A program made the position numbers and the translations under genes. This document shows positions 52,227 to 60,224 of a stretch of 64,000 nucleotides of DNA, in pieces. Source of the stretch: Candidatus Phosphoribacter baldrii (GTDB lineage: Bacteria; Actinomycetota; Actinomycetes; Actinomycetales; Dermatophilaceae); NCBI GenBank assembly GCA_016704565.1, contig JADIZV010000001.1, positions 806,001 to 870,000 of the forward strand, given 5' to 3'. The notes below the pieces were generated by a model. That model had not been told where the DNA came from, did not search any database, and saw nothing but the letters and a program-made list of their open reading frames with translations. Position 1 is the first letter of the stretch; each line of letters opens with the position of its first letter.

Positions 52227-53704
52227 GTCGCACCCGGCCGGGACTGGGGGACGCCCGAGATGCCGCTGCCCGTGCCCGGCGTCGCCTTCGTGCCGTCGCC
52301 GGCAGGGGCGGGGTATGCCGCGCTCCCGCCGGCTCCCGGCGCAACCGGCGAGCCCGTGGGAGGGATCGAGGCGGTGGTGGTGGTTGTCGAGGTCGCTGTC
52401 GACGTGGGCACGGTGACGGAGGGAGTGGCGACGGGAAGCGTTGTCCCGCAAGCGATCCCAGCGGCGTTCTGGGCCCGGCACTCGGCGGCGACCTCGCGCA
52501 TGTTCGCGATGCGGGTCTCAGCCTCCGACAGGCTGCCGAAGGAGACCGAGCCGTTGACGAGCTCTTGGAAGCGCGTCGGCAGGTCGGACACGAGGATGTC
52601 GGTGCCGGTGAGCGGGGTCGCGAGGTTGACCGGCCCCAGGGTCTGGTTGACCCCGCGATAGAGGGTGACGAAGCCGTCGTGGGCGGCGATGAAGTACTGC
52701 CGCTGGGTCCAGTTGTAGCCGGCATACCCGGCGCCGATGACGAGCACGGCGGCGGCGAGGGCGAGGGCGGCCCGCCGCAACCACAGCACCCGCGGCGAGG
52801 CGACCTCCTCGGCCAGGTGCAGTGGTTCGTCGTCGGGTGTGCCGGACACCTCGCGGGTGAGGGCAGCGGCCTTCTCGGCGGGACTGACGGGGATCGCGCG
52901 GGTCTTGCGCCGGGTGCGCGGGCGGACGGCAGCGGCTCCGACGATCTCGGGAGCGCTGGGCAGGTCGTCCTCTTCGTTGCTGTCGACGACATCGGCGACG
53001 ACGACGGTGACGTTGTCGCGGGTGCTCGCCTTGAGCGCCAGCTCGATGCAGCGGTCGGCGGCTTCCTCGGGAGTCGTTGCGGCGGTGACGATTTCGGCGA
53101 CGATGTCGGGGCTGACAAAGTCGGTGAGCCCGTCGGAGCACAGCAAGTAGCGGTCGCCTGGCAGCAGCTCGCGGATCGACAGGTCGGGCTCGTCGTCGGG
53201 GTTGCCGGTCATCACGCGGGTGACGAGGGAGCGCTGCGGGTGGTGCTGGGCCTCGGCCTCGGTGATCCGGTTGGTGTCCAGCAGGGTCTGGACGAACGAG
53301 TGGTCCTTGGTGATCTGGCTGAAGGTGCCCTCGCGCAGGAGGTAGGCCCGCGAGTCGCCGATGTGGGCCATCGCGAGCTTGTTGCCCGAGCGCAGCATGG
53401 CGATCGTCGTGGCGCCCATCCCGGCCAGGGCGCTGTCCTCGCGCATCGCGGACCGGAGCTGGGCGTTGGCCTCGCGGAGCTCGCCTTCGAGCACGCGCAG
53501 GGCCTGCTCGCCGGAGACGACCTCCTCGTCGAGCGGCGCGAGGGCGCCGATGATCATCGAGCTGGCCACGTCGCCCGCCGCGTGCCCGCCCATGCCGTCC
53601 GCGAGGACGAGCAGGTGTGGACCGGCATACCCGGAGTCCTCGTTGCGGCTCTTGGGGCCGAGCCCGAGGTGGGTGCGCGCCGCGTAGCGCAGGGCGGTGG
53701 TCAT
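52223..53704 (-). CDS. pstP: PP2C-type Ser/Thr phosphatase PstP
   Basis: 493 aa. Phosphatase domain with metal-binding motifs RNEDSG, ADGMGGHAAGD, HIGDSR and TRDNVTVVV; a linker, one transmembrane helix (RAALALAAAVLVIGAGYAGY) and an extracellular domain with a Thr/Ser-rich and Gly/Pro-rich end. Dephosphorylates PknA, PknB and FHA proteins. ATG at 53702-53704 shares one base with the fhaB stop (TGATG). The open frame reaches 53902 only by overlap. Confidence 0.95.
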   Translation of the reverse strand: MTTALRYAARTHLGLGPKSRNEDSGYAGPHLLVLADGMGGHAAGDVASSMIIGALAPLDEEVVSGEQALRVLEGELREANAQLRSAMREDSALAGMGATTIAMLRSGNKLAMAHIGDSRAYLLREGTFSQITKDHSFVQTLLDTNRITEAEAQHHPQRSLVTRVMTGNPDDEPDLSIRELLPGDRYLLCSDGLTDFVSPDIVAEIVTAATTPEEAADRCIELALKASTRDNVTVVVADVVDSNEEDDLPSAPEIVGAAAVRPRTRRKTRAIPVSPAEKAAALTREVSGTPDDEPLHLAEEVASPRVLWLRRAALALAAAVLVIGAGYAGYNWTQRQYFIAAHDGFVTLYRGVNQTLGPVNLATPLTGTDILVSDLPTRFQELVNGSVSFGSLSEAETRIANMREVAAECRAQNAAGIACGTTLPVATPSVTVPTSTATSTTTTTASIPPTGSPVAPGAGGSAAYPAPAGDGTKATPGTGSGISGVPQSRPGAT

Positions 53705-54282
53705 CAGCCGTGCAGCTCCAGCACGGTTCGGCCGATCCGCAGGACGCTTCCGACGCCGACCTGTTGGGCGGTGGTGAGTTTCGCGGAGTCCAGGAAGGTG
53801 CCGTTGGTCGAACCGAGGTCCTCGGCCCACCACGCGCCGTCGCGCAGGAACAGCCGCAGGTGGCGCCCGGACGCGTAGTCGTCGTCGAGGACGAGCGAGC
53901 ACTCGGGGTTGCGTCCGACGAGGATCCCGGCGGGTGTCAGTGGGATGACCGTCCCGGCCAACCGTCCGTCGGTGACGGCCACTGAGGTCGGTATGCCGCG
54001 TGCCGCGCCAGCGCTCGCGCCGGCTCGGGCTTGGGCGCGGCCTGAGGCCGGGGGACGGGCGGACGGTGCGGCGGGGCTGGGAGGTGCGGGGGTGGCATAC
54101 CCGGTGACGGCGGGTGACCCGACGGGAACGGCGCTGCGCTGGGTAGCGCGGCGGCGAGCGGTCCGGCGGGACACGCGGGTCCCGAAGAGGTCGCTACGCA
54201 GCACGCCGACCACCGCGAAGACGAACAGCCAGAGCATGACGAGCAACCCCAGCCGCATGAGCGTGAGGGTGAGTTCACTCAC
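53704..54282 (-). CDS. fhaB: FHA-domain membrane protein FhaB (FipA)
   Basis: 192 aa. One N-terminal transmembrane helix (LGLLVMLWLFVFAVVGVL), a Pro/Ala/Arg-rich linker and a C-terminal FHA domain with GRNPE, SGRHLRL and STNGTFLD, which bind phosphothreonine peptides. It recruits phosphorylated division proteins in mycobacteria. GTG start at 54280-54282, 4 bases after fhaA. Confidence 0.92.
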   Translation of the reverse strand: MSELTLTLMRLGLLVMLWLFVFAVVGVLRSDLFGTRVSRRTARRRATQRSAVPVGSPAVTGYATPAPPSPAAPSARPPASGRAQARAGASAGAARGIPTSVAVTDGRLAGTVIPLTPAGILVGRNPECSLVLDDDYASGRHLRLFLRDGAWWAEDLGSTNGTFLDSAKLTTAQQVGVGSVLRIGRTVLELHG

Positions 54283-54286
54283 CGGC

Positions 54287-55339
54287 TCACCTCTTCCCGG
54301 CGCGGAACGTGATCGGGGTGCGCCCAATGGTGATCCGGTCGCCGTCGACGAGCCGGACGCTGGCGACGGCCAGCCGCTCGCCGTTGACGAAGGTGCCGTT
54401 GGTGGAGGCGAGGTCGCGGATGCTCGACACGAGGTGCGGTCCATCGTTGGTCACGCGAATCTCGCTGTGCCGCCTGGAGATTCCGGGGTCGTCGAGGATG
54501 ATGTCCGCGGTGGCGTCGCGGCCGATGACGGTGAGCGAGCCGAGCAGCGGGTAGCGCTCGCCGTCGATGTCCAGCCACGGGCGCTGGGCCGGGTTGATCC
54601 GCGGGAGCTTGGCAGGCGGGGCCGGGGCGGGCGCGGGGGCCGCCGGGGCGGCGGGCTCGGCGGCAGGCTCGGCCGGGCGGGCAAAGGCGGAGGCGTCGTA
54701 TGCCGGTTCGCCCAGTTCCTGAGCCCAGTCGCCGTCCGCGCCGCTGAGGGGATCGGCGTCGGGGTGGTCGACGGCGAGGGCGTCGGGGGCTTGGCCGGGG
54801 CTGGCGGGTGCCGGGGGTGCCGCGGGGGCTGGCGCTGCGGGGGCGGGGGCTGCGGGGGCGGGGGCTGCGGGAGGCGCGGTGGCCGACGGCGCGGGTCGGT
54901 GGACCGGAGCCGCTGGGTGGGGAGGTGGGGCTGGGACGGGAGCGGGCGGCATACCGGCCGCACTGCCGCGGCGCGAGGTCTCTGGCCGGACGCGGAACAC
55001 GCCGGTGTCGAGGTCGGACCCCTCGGTGAGCAGGACCTCGATGGGCCCGCCGGGGAGGTAGCGCTGGGTCTCGGCGTGCTCGGCCGCGGCGGCGATGAGG
55101 TCTTCGGTGATCGAGTCGGCGAACTCGTCGAGCCGGCCGAAGTCGGTCGTCGAGAGCTCGATCGTGTAAACGTTGGGGACCATCGTGCGGCCCGGGCCGA
55201 GGACGCTGGCGCGGTCGTCCATGGCGTTACGGATCGCGCCCGCGATCTCCACGGGCTGGACCTCGGAGCGGAAGGCCTTGGCGAAGGCCCGGTTGACGGT
55301 GCGTTCGAGGCCCTTCTCGACCTTGTCGAACAAGCCCAT
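54287..55339 (-). CDS. fhaA: FHA-domain protein FhaA with DUF3662
   Basis: 350 aa, first gene of the operon. N-terminal DUF3662 domain (MGLFDKVEKGLERTVNRAFAKAF ... VPNVYTIELST), a Pro/Ala linker of about 110 residues, and a C-terminal FHA domain (IGRD, ISRRHSEI, STNGTFVNG). In mycobacteria it binds phosphorylated MurJ-type and PbpA partners. ATG at 55337-55339 after AAGGAGG; longer frames upstream are not supported. Confidence 0.94.
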   Translation of the reverse strand: MGLFDKVEKGLERTVNRAFAKAFRSEVQPVEIAGAIRNAMDDRASVLGPGRTMVPNVYTIELSTTDFGRLDEFADSITEDLIAAAAEHAETQRYLPGGPIEVLLTEGSDLDTGVFRVRPETSRRGSAAGMPPAPVPAPPPHPAAPVHRPAPSATAPPAAPAPAAPAPAAPAPAAPPAPASPGQAPDALAVDHPDADPLSGADGDWAQELGEPAYDASAFARPAEPAAEPAAPAAPAPAPAPPAKLPRINPAQRPWLDIDGERYPLLGSLTVIGRDATADIILDDPGISRRHSEIRVTNDGPHLVSSIRDLASTNGTFVNGERLAVASVRLVDGDRITIGRTPITFRAGKR

Positions 55340-55534
55340 GCCGGCCTCCTTCCGTGTTGTCGGCCGTGTGTTCGGCGGTCTTGACATGGTATCCGGCGGG
55401 TCGGGCGCCCGTCCCGAGACGCGAGGAGGCGCGGGCAGGTGGTGTTCGGTGCTGTCAGGCGCTGTCCGGGGGATCGGGTTTGCCCTGGGGGCGGTCGGCG
55501 GGGCAGACTGTGTCCTCGCATAGTCCACGCACAC

Positions 55535-55617
55535 GCGCAAGTGGCGGAACGGCAGACGCGCTGGCTTCAGGTGCCAGTGTCCGCAAGGACGTGGGGGTTC
55601 AAATCCCCCCTTGCGCA
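55535..55617 (+). tRNA. leuT: tRNA-Leu (anticodon CAG)
   Basis: Class II tRNA with acceptor GCGCAAG / CTTGCGC, anticodon loop TTCAGGT (CAG), a long variable arm and T-loop GTTCAAATC. Discriminator A; CCA not encoded. It marks the boundary between the conserved core and the accessory region to its right. Confidence 0.96.
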
Positions 55618-55646
55618 CTCGGTTGAATGTTCAATGACCAACCCCA

Positions 55647-55673
55647 CAGGGCGACTCACACGGGTCGCCCTGT
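55647..55673 (+). terminator. Terminator after tRNA-Leu
   Basis: Stem CAGGGCGAC / GTCGCCCTG (55647-55655, 55664-55672) with an 8-nt loop, followed by TTTGCGTTT. A classical Rho-independent site. The rest of the gap to 55900 shows no gene. Confidence 0.85.
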
Positions 55674-55899
55674 TTGCGTTTGGGAGCCTCGGCCCGTGGT
55701 CCGCACCCGGATGATCGCCATCTCCCGCCCAGATCGCGTGGCCCCAACTCCCTCCCAAGGCCACCCAGCCTCACGATGGCTGACCTCGGTCGGTCCGCCG
55801 AGAACTCGGTCGCACTGCGGGTGTCGTGTTGAGGCCCGGAGCGCGAGAATGTGCAAGACACAGTGGTCGTCCTACGAGGCGCGTAAAGGGGAATGCGAC

Positions 55900-57164
55900 G
55901 TGGCCATCAACATCAAGCTCAGTAAGAGGCGCCCGGTCGACCGATCCGCCGACTCCATGAACCGCACGTGGGTGGGATGGGACGAGACCGCCTCCGACCA
56001 AGTCAACTGGGACCACAACAGAGGCATTTACGCTGTTGGCGACCGGGTCGATCATGAGCGCTACGCCACCCTCTCCCGCAACGGCAAGATCCGACTTGTC
56101 GCGAGAATCACCGGACGCCAAGAAGAGTCCAATCTCCGTGGGACCTCGAAGAAGTGGTCGTTGCAGGGGGAAGTCCTGCAGCCTGGGGATCCGGTGCGTG
56201 AGGCCTTCCTTCGTCTGCCGGCGCCCCGCGGCCGCAACCCGATCGCCTACTTCGACGACCCAACGGATACACACGCCGACACGTTTCTGCTGACGAACAA
56301 TCCGGCGAGGTGGGAGATAGATCGCGATCTGCTCACCGACTGGATCAATGAGACAAACGCGGGCCACACCGTCGAGTGGAATTGGTCGACGGGAGGCACA
56401 ACTCGGAAGATCGTTCCCGGAGACCGGGCCTTCCTGCTTCGTCAGGGCGTGCCGGTGCGCGGCATCTTCGCCAGCGGCTCTTTCGTGTCAGCTGTCTACC
56501 AGGCTGAGCACTGGGATGGATCTGGCTCCATCGCCAACTACGCGGACGTTCGCTGGGACACGGTCATCAACCCGGATCAGCCACTGCAGGTCGAGACACT
56601 GCACCAGCACCTCCCGGAGGGTCTATGGGAGCCGCAGGCGAGCGGCACTCAGGTGAAGGCGACAGTGGTTCCCGCCCTAGAGCGGCTTTGGTCCACTCAT
56701 GTCGCGTCAGTGCGGGGCCCGACCGGGCCCGCGCCATTGTCGTCGGTGCCCTCGGGCAGGGGCAAGGACGTCGCCTTGACGAGAGGCTGAGGAGGCAGAT
56801 CGAGGATCTCGCCCAGGAGCGGCTCACCACCCTCTTCCAGGCGGAAGGCTGGGAGGTCGAAGACCTGCGTCGGGGCAACCCGTTCGACGCCAAGGCAACT
56901 GGGGACGGTGAAGTGACCTACCTTGAGGCCAAGGGCACCACGACCGCCGGCGAGAGAGTCATCGTCACGCGCAACGAAGTCGCCTTCGCACGTGAGCACG
57001 CGGGGAGGTGCGTCATGGGCATCCTCGCCAATATCCGAGTCGATGACAGCGACGACGTTGATCCCACCAGTGGCGAACTCAGGCTCTACGAGTGGGATCC
57101 CGCCGACGATGACCTCATAGCGCTGAGTTACGACTTCTACCCGCCCGAAGGGCAGCGGCTCTGA
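55900..57164 (+). pseudogene. EVE-domain + DUF3883 protein, frameshifted
   Basis: The first frame (GTG 55900, after GGGGAA) encodes an EVE-like PUA-fold domain, FLLTNNPARWEIDRDLL ... IVPGDRAFLLRQG..GIFASGSFV; such domains bind modified bases. The second frame (to 57164) encodes DUF3883, related to Mrr-like nuclease domains: IEDLAQERLTTLFQAEGWEVEDLRRGNPFDAKA ... YLEAKG. They join smoothly if one G is added to the run at 56713-56718, giving RGPDRARAIVVGALGQGQGRR. So this is one gene with a one-base deletion or a read error. No octamer occurs in it. It is likely a modification-dependent defence protein beside DISARM. Confidence 0.72.
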
Positions 57165-57816
57165 CGCGCGAGGTAGCCCCTCACGGGCGTGCCGGTTCGC
57201 CCATCCGGGAGTCACTCTCGTCAAACTAGGCTGCAGCAATCCGCACGATGGTTTGCTCAAGTCTCCGCAGTTCCTCGTTGACCTGGCCGAGTGTGCTGGT
57301 CTGGGGCAGTTGGAAGCGCGCGCCGAACATGCAGGAATGAACACTCTTGGCCACCCGCATGCCCCACCCCTTCCCGAGCCACCGCGGGGCACCAGCCGCC
57401 ACGATCGCTGCCCAGTTGGCCCGGTCGACAGGGTCACCTGGCTGAGCCGCGGTCGTTTGCCACTTACCCTTAACATGAGGAATCCCCGTCGCGTCCAACA
57501 CGTGTTCCTTGAACATCGTGTGCAGGTGCGCCCAGTCGAAGTCGGCTGATGTTTCGACATCGTCCTGACGGAGGCCCAGCAGCACGACCGGACCGCATAG
57601 CCGCTCCCGATATGGCTTGTCAGGATCATGCTTCCACTCGAATGCAGTCATCCCTTCCTGCAACTCTGCGGCGACAACGTGCCCAGGGGCTCTCGACGGC
57701 GTCCAGATGCGCACAGCCCAGTTGCCGCCACCGGAAGACGGTTCCATGTCGTGAGGGAGGGAGCACCATCCGTCGACTTGGCGCGACAGCCAGGCGATCC
57801 GGGCTCGAAGCGCTAG

Positions 57817-58818
57817 GGCCTGTTACGAAAGTGACAGGTGAGGTTAGGCGTGTCGTCTCGGACGAGGTGAGGCTCCCGGAGTAGCGCTGGTGGTGTCTAG
57901 TCCGCCGCACACAACGGGAGCCTCGATGCCCACCATAGACGCCGCCGTCCGCCACGACCTCACCGATGCTCAGTGGGCCCTGCTTGAGCCCTTGCTGCCG
58001 GTGTCGGCTCGGCGTGGTCGTCCTCGCCGGTGGCCGTTGCGGGGGCTGGTCGACGGGATCCGGCACCGGGTCCGTGTCGGCTGTCCTTGGCGCGATGTCC
58101 CGGACCGGTACGGCCCGTGGTGGCGGGTGTATGCACTGTTCGCGTGTTGGCAGGTGCTGGGGGTGTGGGATCGAGCGGAGGCCGCGCTACATGCCTGTGC
58201 CGACGCGAGTGGGAAGTTGTCGTGGCAGGTGTCGGTGGACTCCACGACCTCCAGGGCTCACGTTCATGCCGCTGGTGCCCGCCGAGACAGTGTGGATCGC
58301 GTTGCGGGAGAACCGGATCACCACGCGCTAGGTCGATCCCGGGGAGGGTGGGGCACCAAGACCCATGCTGCGGTGGACCAGCGTCGTGGCGTGTTGTCGT
58401 TCCTGCTGACTCCCGGCCAGGATGGCGACAGTCCCCAACTGGTCCCGGTCTTGGAGAAGATCCGTGTCCGCCGGGTTGGCCCCGGTCGTCCCCGCCGCCG
58501 TCCCGATCGTGTCTTGGCCGATAAGGCCTATTCCTCCAAGGCCAACCGGGCCTGGCTGCGTGCCCACCGGATCGCCGCGACGATCCCGGTTCCGGCCGAC
58601 CAAGTCGGGCACCGACGGCGGCGAGGATCAGCCGGTGGCCGACCCCGGCCTTCGACACCGACACCTACAAGGACCGGCACGCCGTCGAGTGCGGCTTCAA
58701 CCACCTCAAACACCACCGCGGCTTCGCCACCCGCTACGACAAGCTCGCTGTCCGCTTCGCGGCAACCGTTCACATCGCCAGCATCAACCACTGGCTCAAG
58801 CGACTTTCGTAACAGGCC
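57817..58818 (+). mobile_element. IS5-family insertion sequence
   Basis: 1002 bp with terminal inverted repeats GGCCTGTTACGAAAG / CTTTCGTAACAGGCC and a 4-bp CTAG target duplication (57813-57816, 58819-58822). This fits the YTAR target preference of IS5 relatives; a 2-bp TA duplication is equally consistent because the ends are palindromic there. No octamer copy inside. It disrupts the nuclease-like gene. Confidence 0.9.
57926..58812 (+). pseudogene. IS5-family transposase, frameshifted near the 3' end
   Basis: DDE transposase of the DUF4096/IS427 type: LTDAQWALLEPLLP at the N-terminus, first Asp in VDSTTSRAH, second in LADKAYSS. The frame is lost at 58643-58646 (run of four C); adding one C restores AFDTDTYKDRHAVECGFNHLKHHRGFATRYDKL, which holds the catalytic Glu, and a stop at 58810-58812. 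Programmed frameshifting is known in IS427 elements but usually lies near the middle of the gene, so a real indel or read error is more likely. ATG at 57926 after GGGAG. Confidence 0.82.
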
Positions 58819-59402
58819 CTAGCTCCATTCCGGGGGCATCGTCCGGGACGTCGTTCCACACGGTGTCGGCGTTGACCGCTGGCACCAGCGCCGGGATCTG
58901 GAGCAACCATGCCCGTGCTGTCGTGGAGACCCATGAGTTGGCGCTTCCCGAGTATGCCGTGAGGACGGCCTCCCAGGTCATCGACGTCCACGGGGCCGTC
59001 CGGCTGAGGTTGACGGGCAGCCCCTCCAGATGCAGGACGCGGTGAACCTGGGCGGTCGGGAACGAGGCAGCGTAGCGCTCCAGCTGCCGCTCACCGAGGT
59101 CGGAAAGCAGCTATACTTCGATCGCGGCAGCTGCCGCGCCGCCAGCCCGGAGCAGCACATCTAGCCGGTCGGCCTTGCGAACAGGGCCGGGAGGGATCGC
59201 CTCACGTTCGATGGTGTCGAAGTCGAGACCCAAGAGGCGCTGCAGGGGCTCAGGGTCAATCGTGATGAGCGTCGCGAGCAGATCGCTCCAGCGGTTCTCA
59301 TTGGACGCCGGGACGAGGTACGAAAGGTCCGGCATCCCCGGCACGGGCACAGTCATGGTTTCAGGGTAGGTCCGACGCCCAAGCCGGGGGCAAGCCGCTA
59401 TC

Positions 59403-60224
59403 TCACCGTCGGCGCACAACCTCGTAGATCTCGGACTCAAACGACGCCATCTGGCGCTCGACGCCTTGTGCCACGACGACATCGTCGATGACAAGACCAA
59501 GCTCGACGTTGAGGCGCTCCGCCGACTTCGACATGTTGGCGCTCGTCACGACGAGGAATCGGTGATCGATCGACACGAACTTCGCGTGGTTTCGCACGGT
59601 GCTGCTCCCGCTTCGCCCACTGCGACGAGTGCGCAGGACGGTGGCCCCAGCCAGCTCGGCCGCCACCTCGGCAGTCGTTGGCGACCCACCCACAGGCCCA
59701 CCCTTGGGTCGACCAACCGACCCGGCTCCCGGTCTCCCGTCAGCGGCGGTGGTGTCCAGGTAGAGCCGCACCGCAACGTCGGGGCGCTTCGCTGCAGCGG
59801 CTAGGGCCACCCACAAGGCCGACGAACGCTGGATGTTGAACGTCGAGCACACCACAGACTCCCTGGCCCGATCCACGAGCACATGCAACGACGAGGTCAG
59901 TTGACCGTGCTGGGCGAGGTTTCCAGGAGCAGTCCATAGCGCCTCGACGGAACGTTGCACCTGGTGCGCGCCTTCGATGGCCCGCAGCACCGCCACGAGC
60001 GGGCTGTTGCCCGAGATGGCGAGCCCGGCACGTCCGCACAGAGACCGCAACCGCGCTCGGCGGGAGGGAGGCATCCCGGCGAGGGCCATGCTGGCCGGCT
60101 GCCCAGCCACAAGTCGGTTCGCCACCTCCGTCGCCTCGGCCGCCGTGACGTATGCCGCGAGCTCGCGGCATACGTCCGGGTCGCCCACCCCGCTGCCCAT
60201 TGGACCATTCACGCCGATCACCAC
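59403..60224 (-). CDS. drmC: DISARM protein DrmC (phospholipase D-like)
   Basis: 273 aa with one HxK phospholipase D motif, NHAKFVSIDHRFLVVTSANMSKSA, and the following NVELG. This PLD-like architecture directly after a DUF1998 protein is that of DrmC in DISARM. In reported systems DrmC is not always essential for phage resistance. GTG start at 60222-60224 overlaps the drmB stop by 7 bp. It carries a perfect 30-bp palindrome at 60147-60176 made from two octamers. Confidence 0.86.
   Translation of the reverse strand: MVIGVNGPMGSGVGDPDVCRELAAYVTAAEATEVANRLVAGQPASMALAGMPPSRRARLRSLCGRAGLAISGNSPLVAVLRAIEGAHQVQRSVEALWTAPGNLAQHGQLTSSLHVLVDRARESVVCSTFNIQRSSALWVALAAAAKRPDVAVRLYLDTTAADGRPGAGSVGRPKGGPVGGSPTTAEVAAELAGATVLRTRRSGRSGSSTVRNHAKFVSIDHRFLVVTSANMSKSAERLNVELGLVIDDVVVAQGVERQMASFESEIYEVVRRR
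60147..60176. repeat. 30-bp perfect palindrome inside drmC
   Basis: GACGTATGCCGCGAG followed by its exact reverse complement CTCGCGGCATACGTC. Each half holds one octamer. It lies in the first 80 bases of the coding sequence (encoding VCRELAAYV) and could form a cruciform or an mRNA hairpin. Confidence 0.9.

Larger units (their letters stand above)
57226..59356 (-). pseudogene. PD-(D/E)XK nuclease-like gene, broken by an amber codon and an IS5-family element
   Basis: Starting at ATG 59356 (MTVPVPGMPDLSYL) the frame encodes DRLDVLL ... AAAIEV, then TAG at 59111-59113, then continues in the same frame as LLSDLGERQLERYAASFP. The TAG stands exactly where the catalytic Lys of an IEVK motif is expected. 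The frame runs on to 58823, is interrupted by the element, and resumes in the same frame at 57812 once the element and one target copy are removed (MELALRARIAWLSRQ). It ends at 57226; about 374 residues in all. Family resembles PDDEXK nucleases such as DUF4351/DUF4268-type, not firmly assigned. It lies next to drmC and carries one octamer (58951). Confidence 0.75.
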
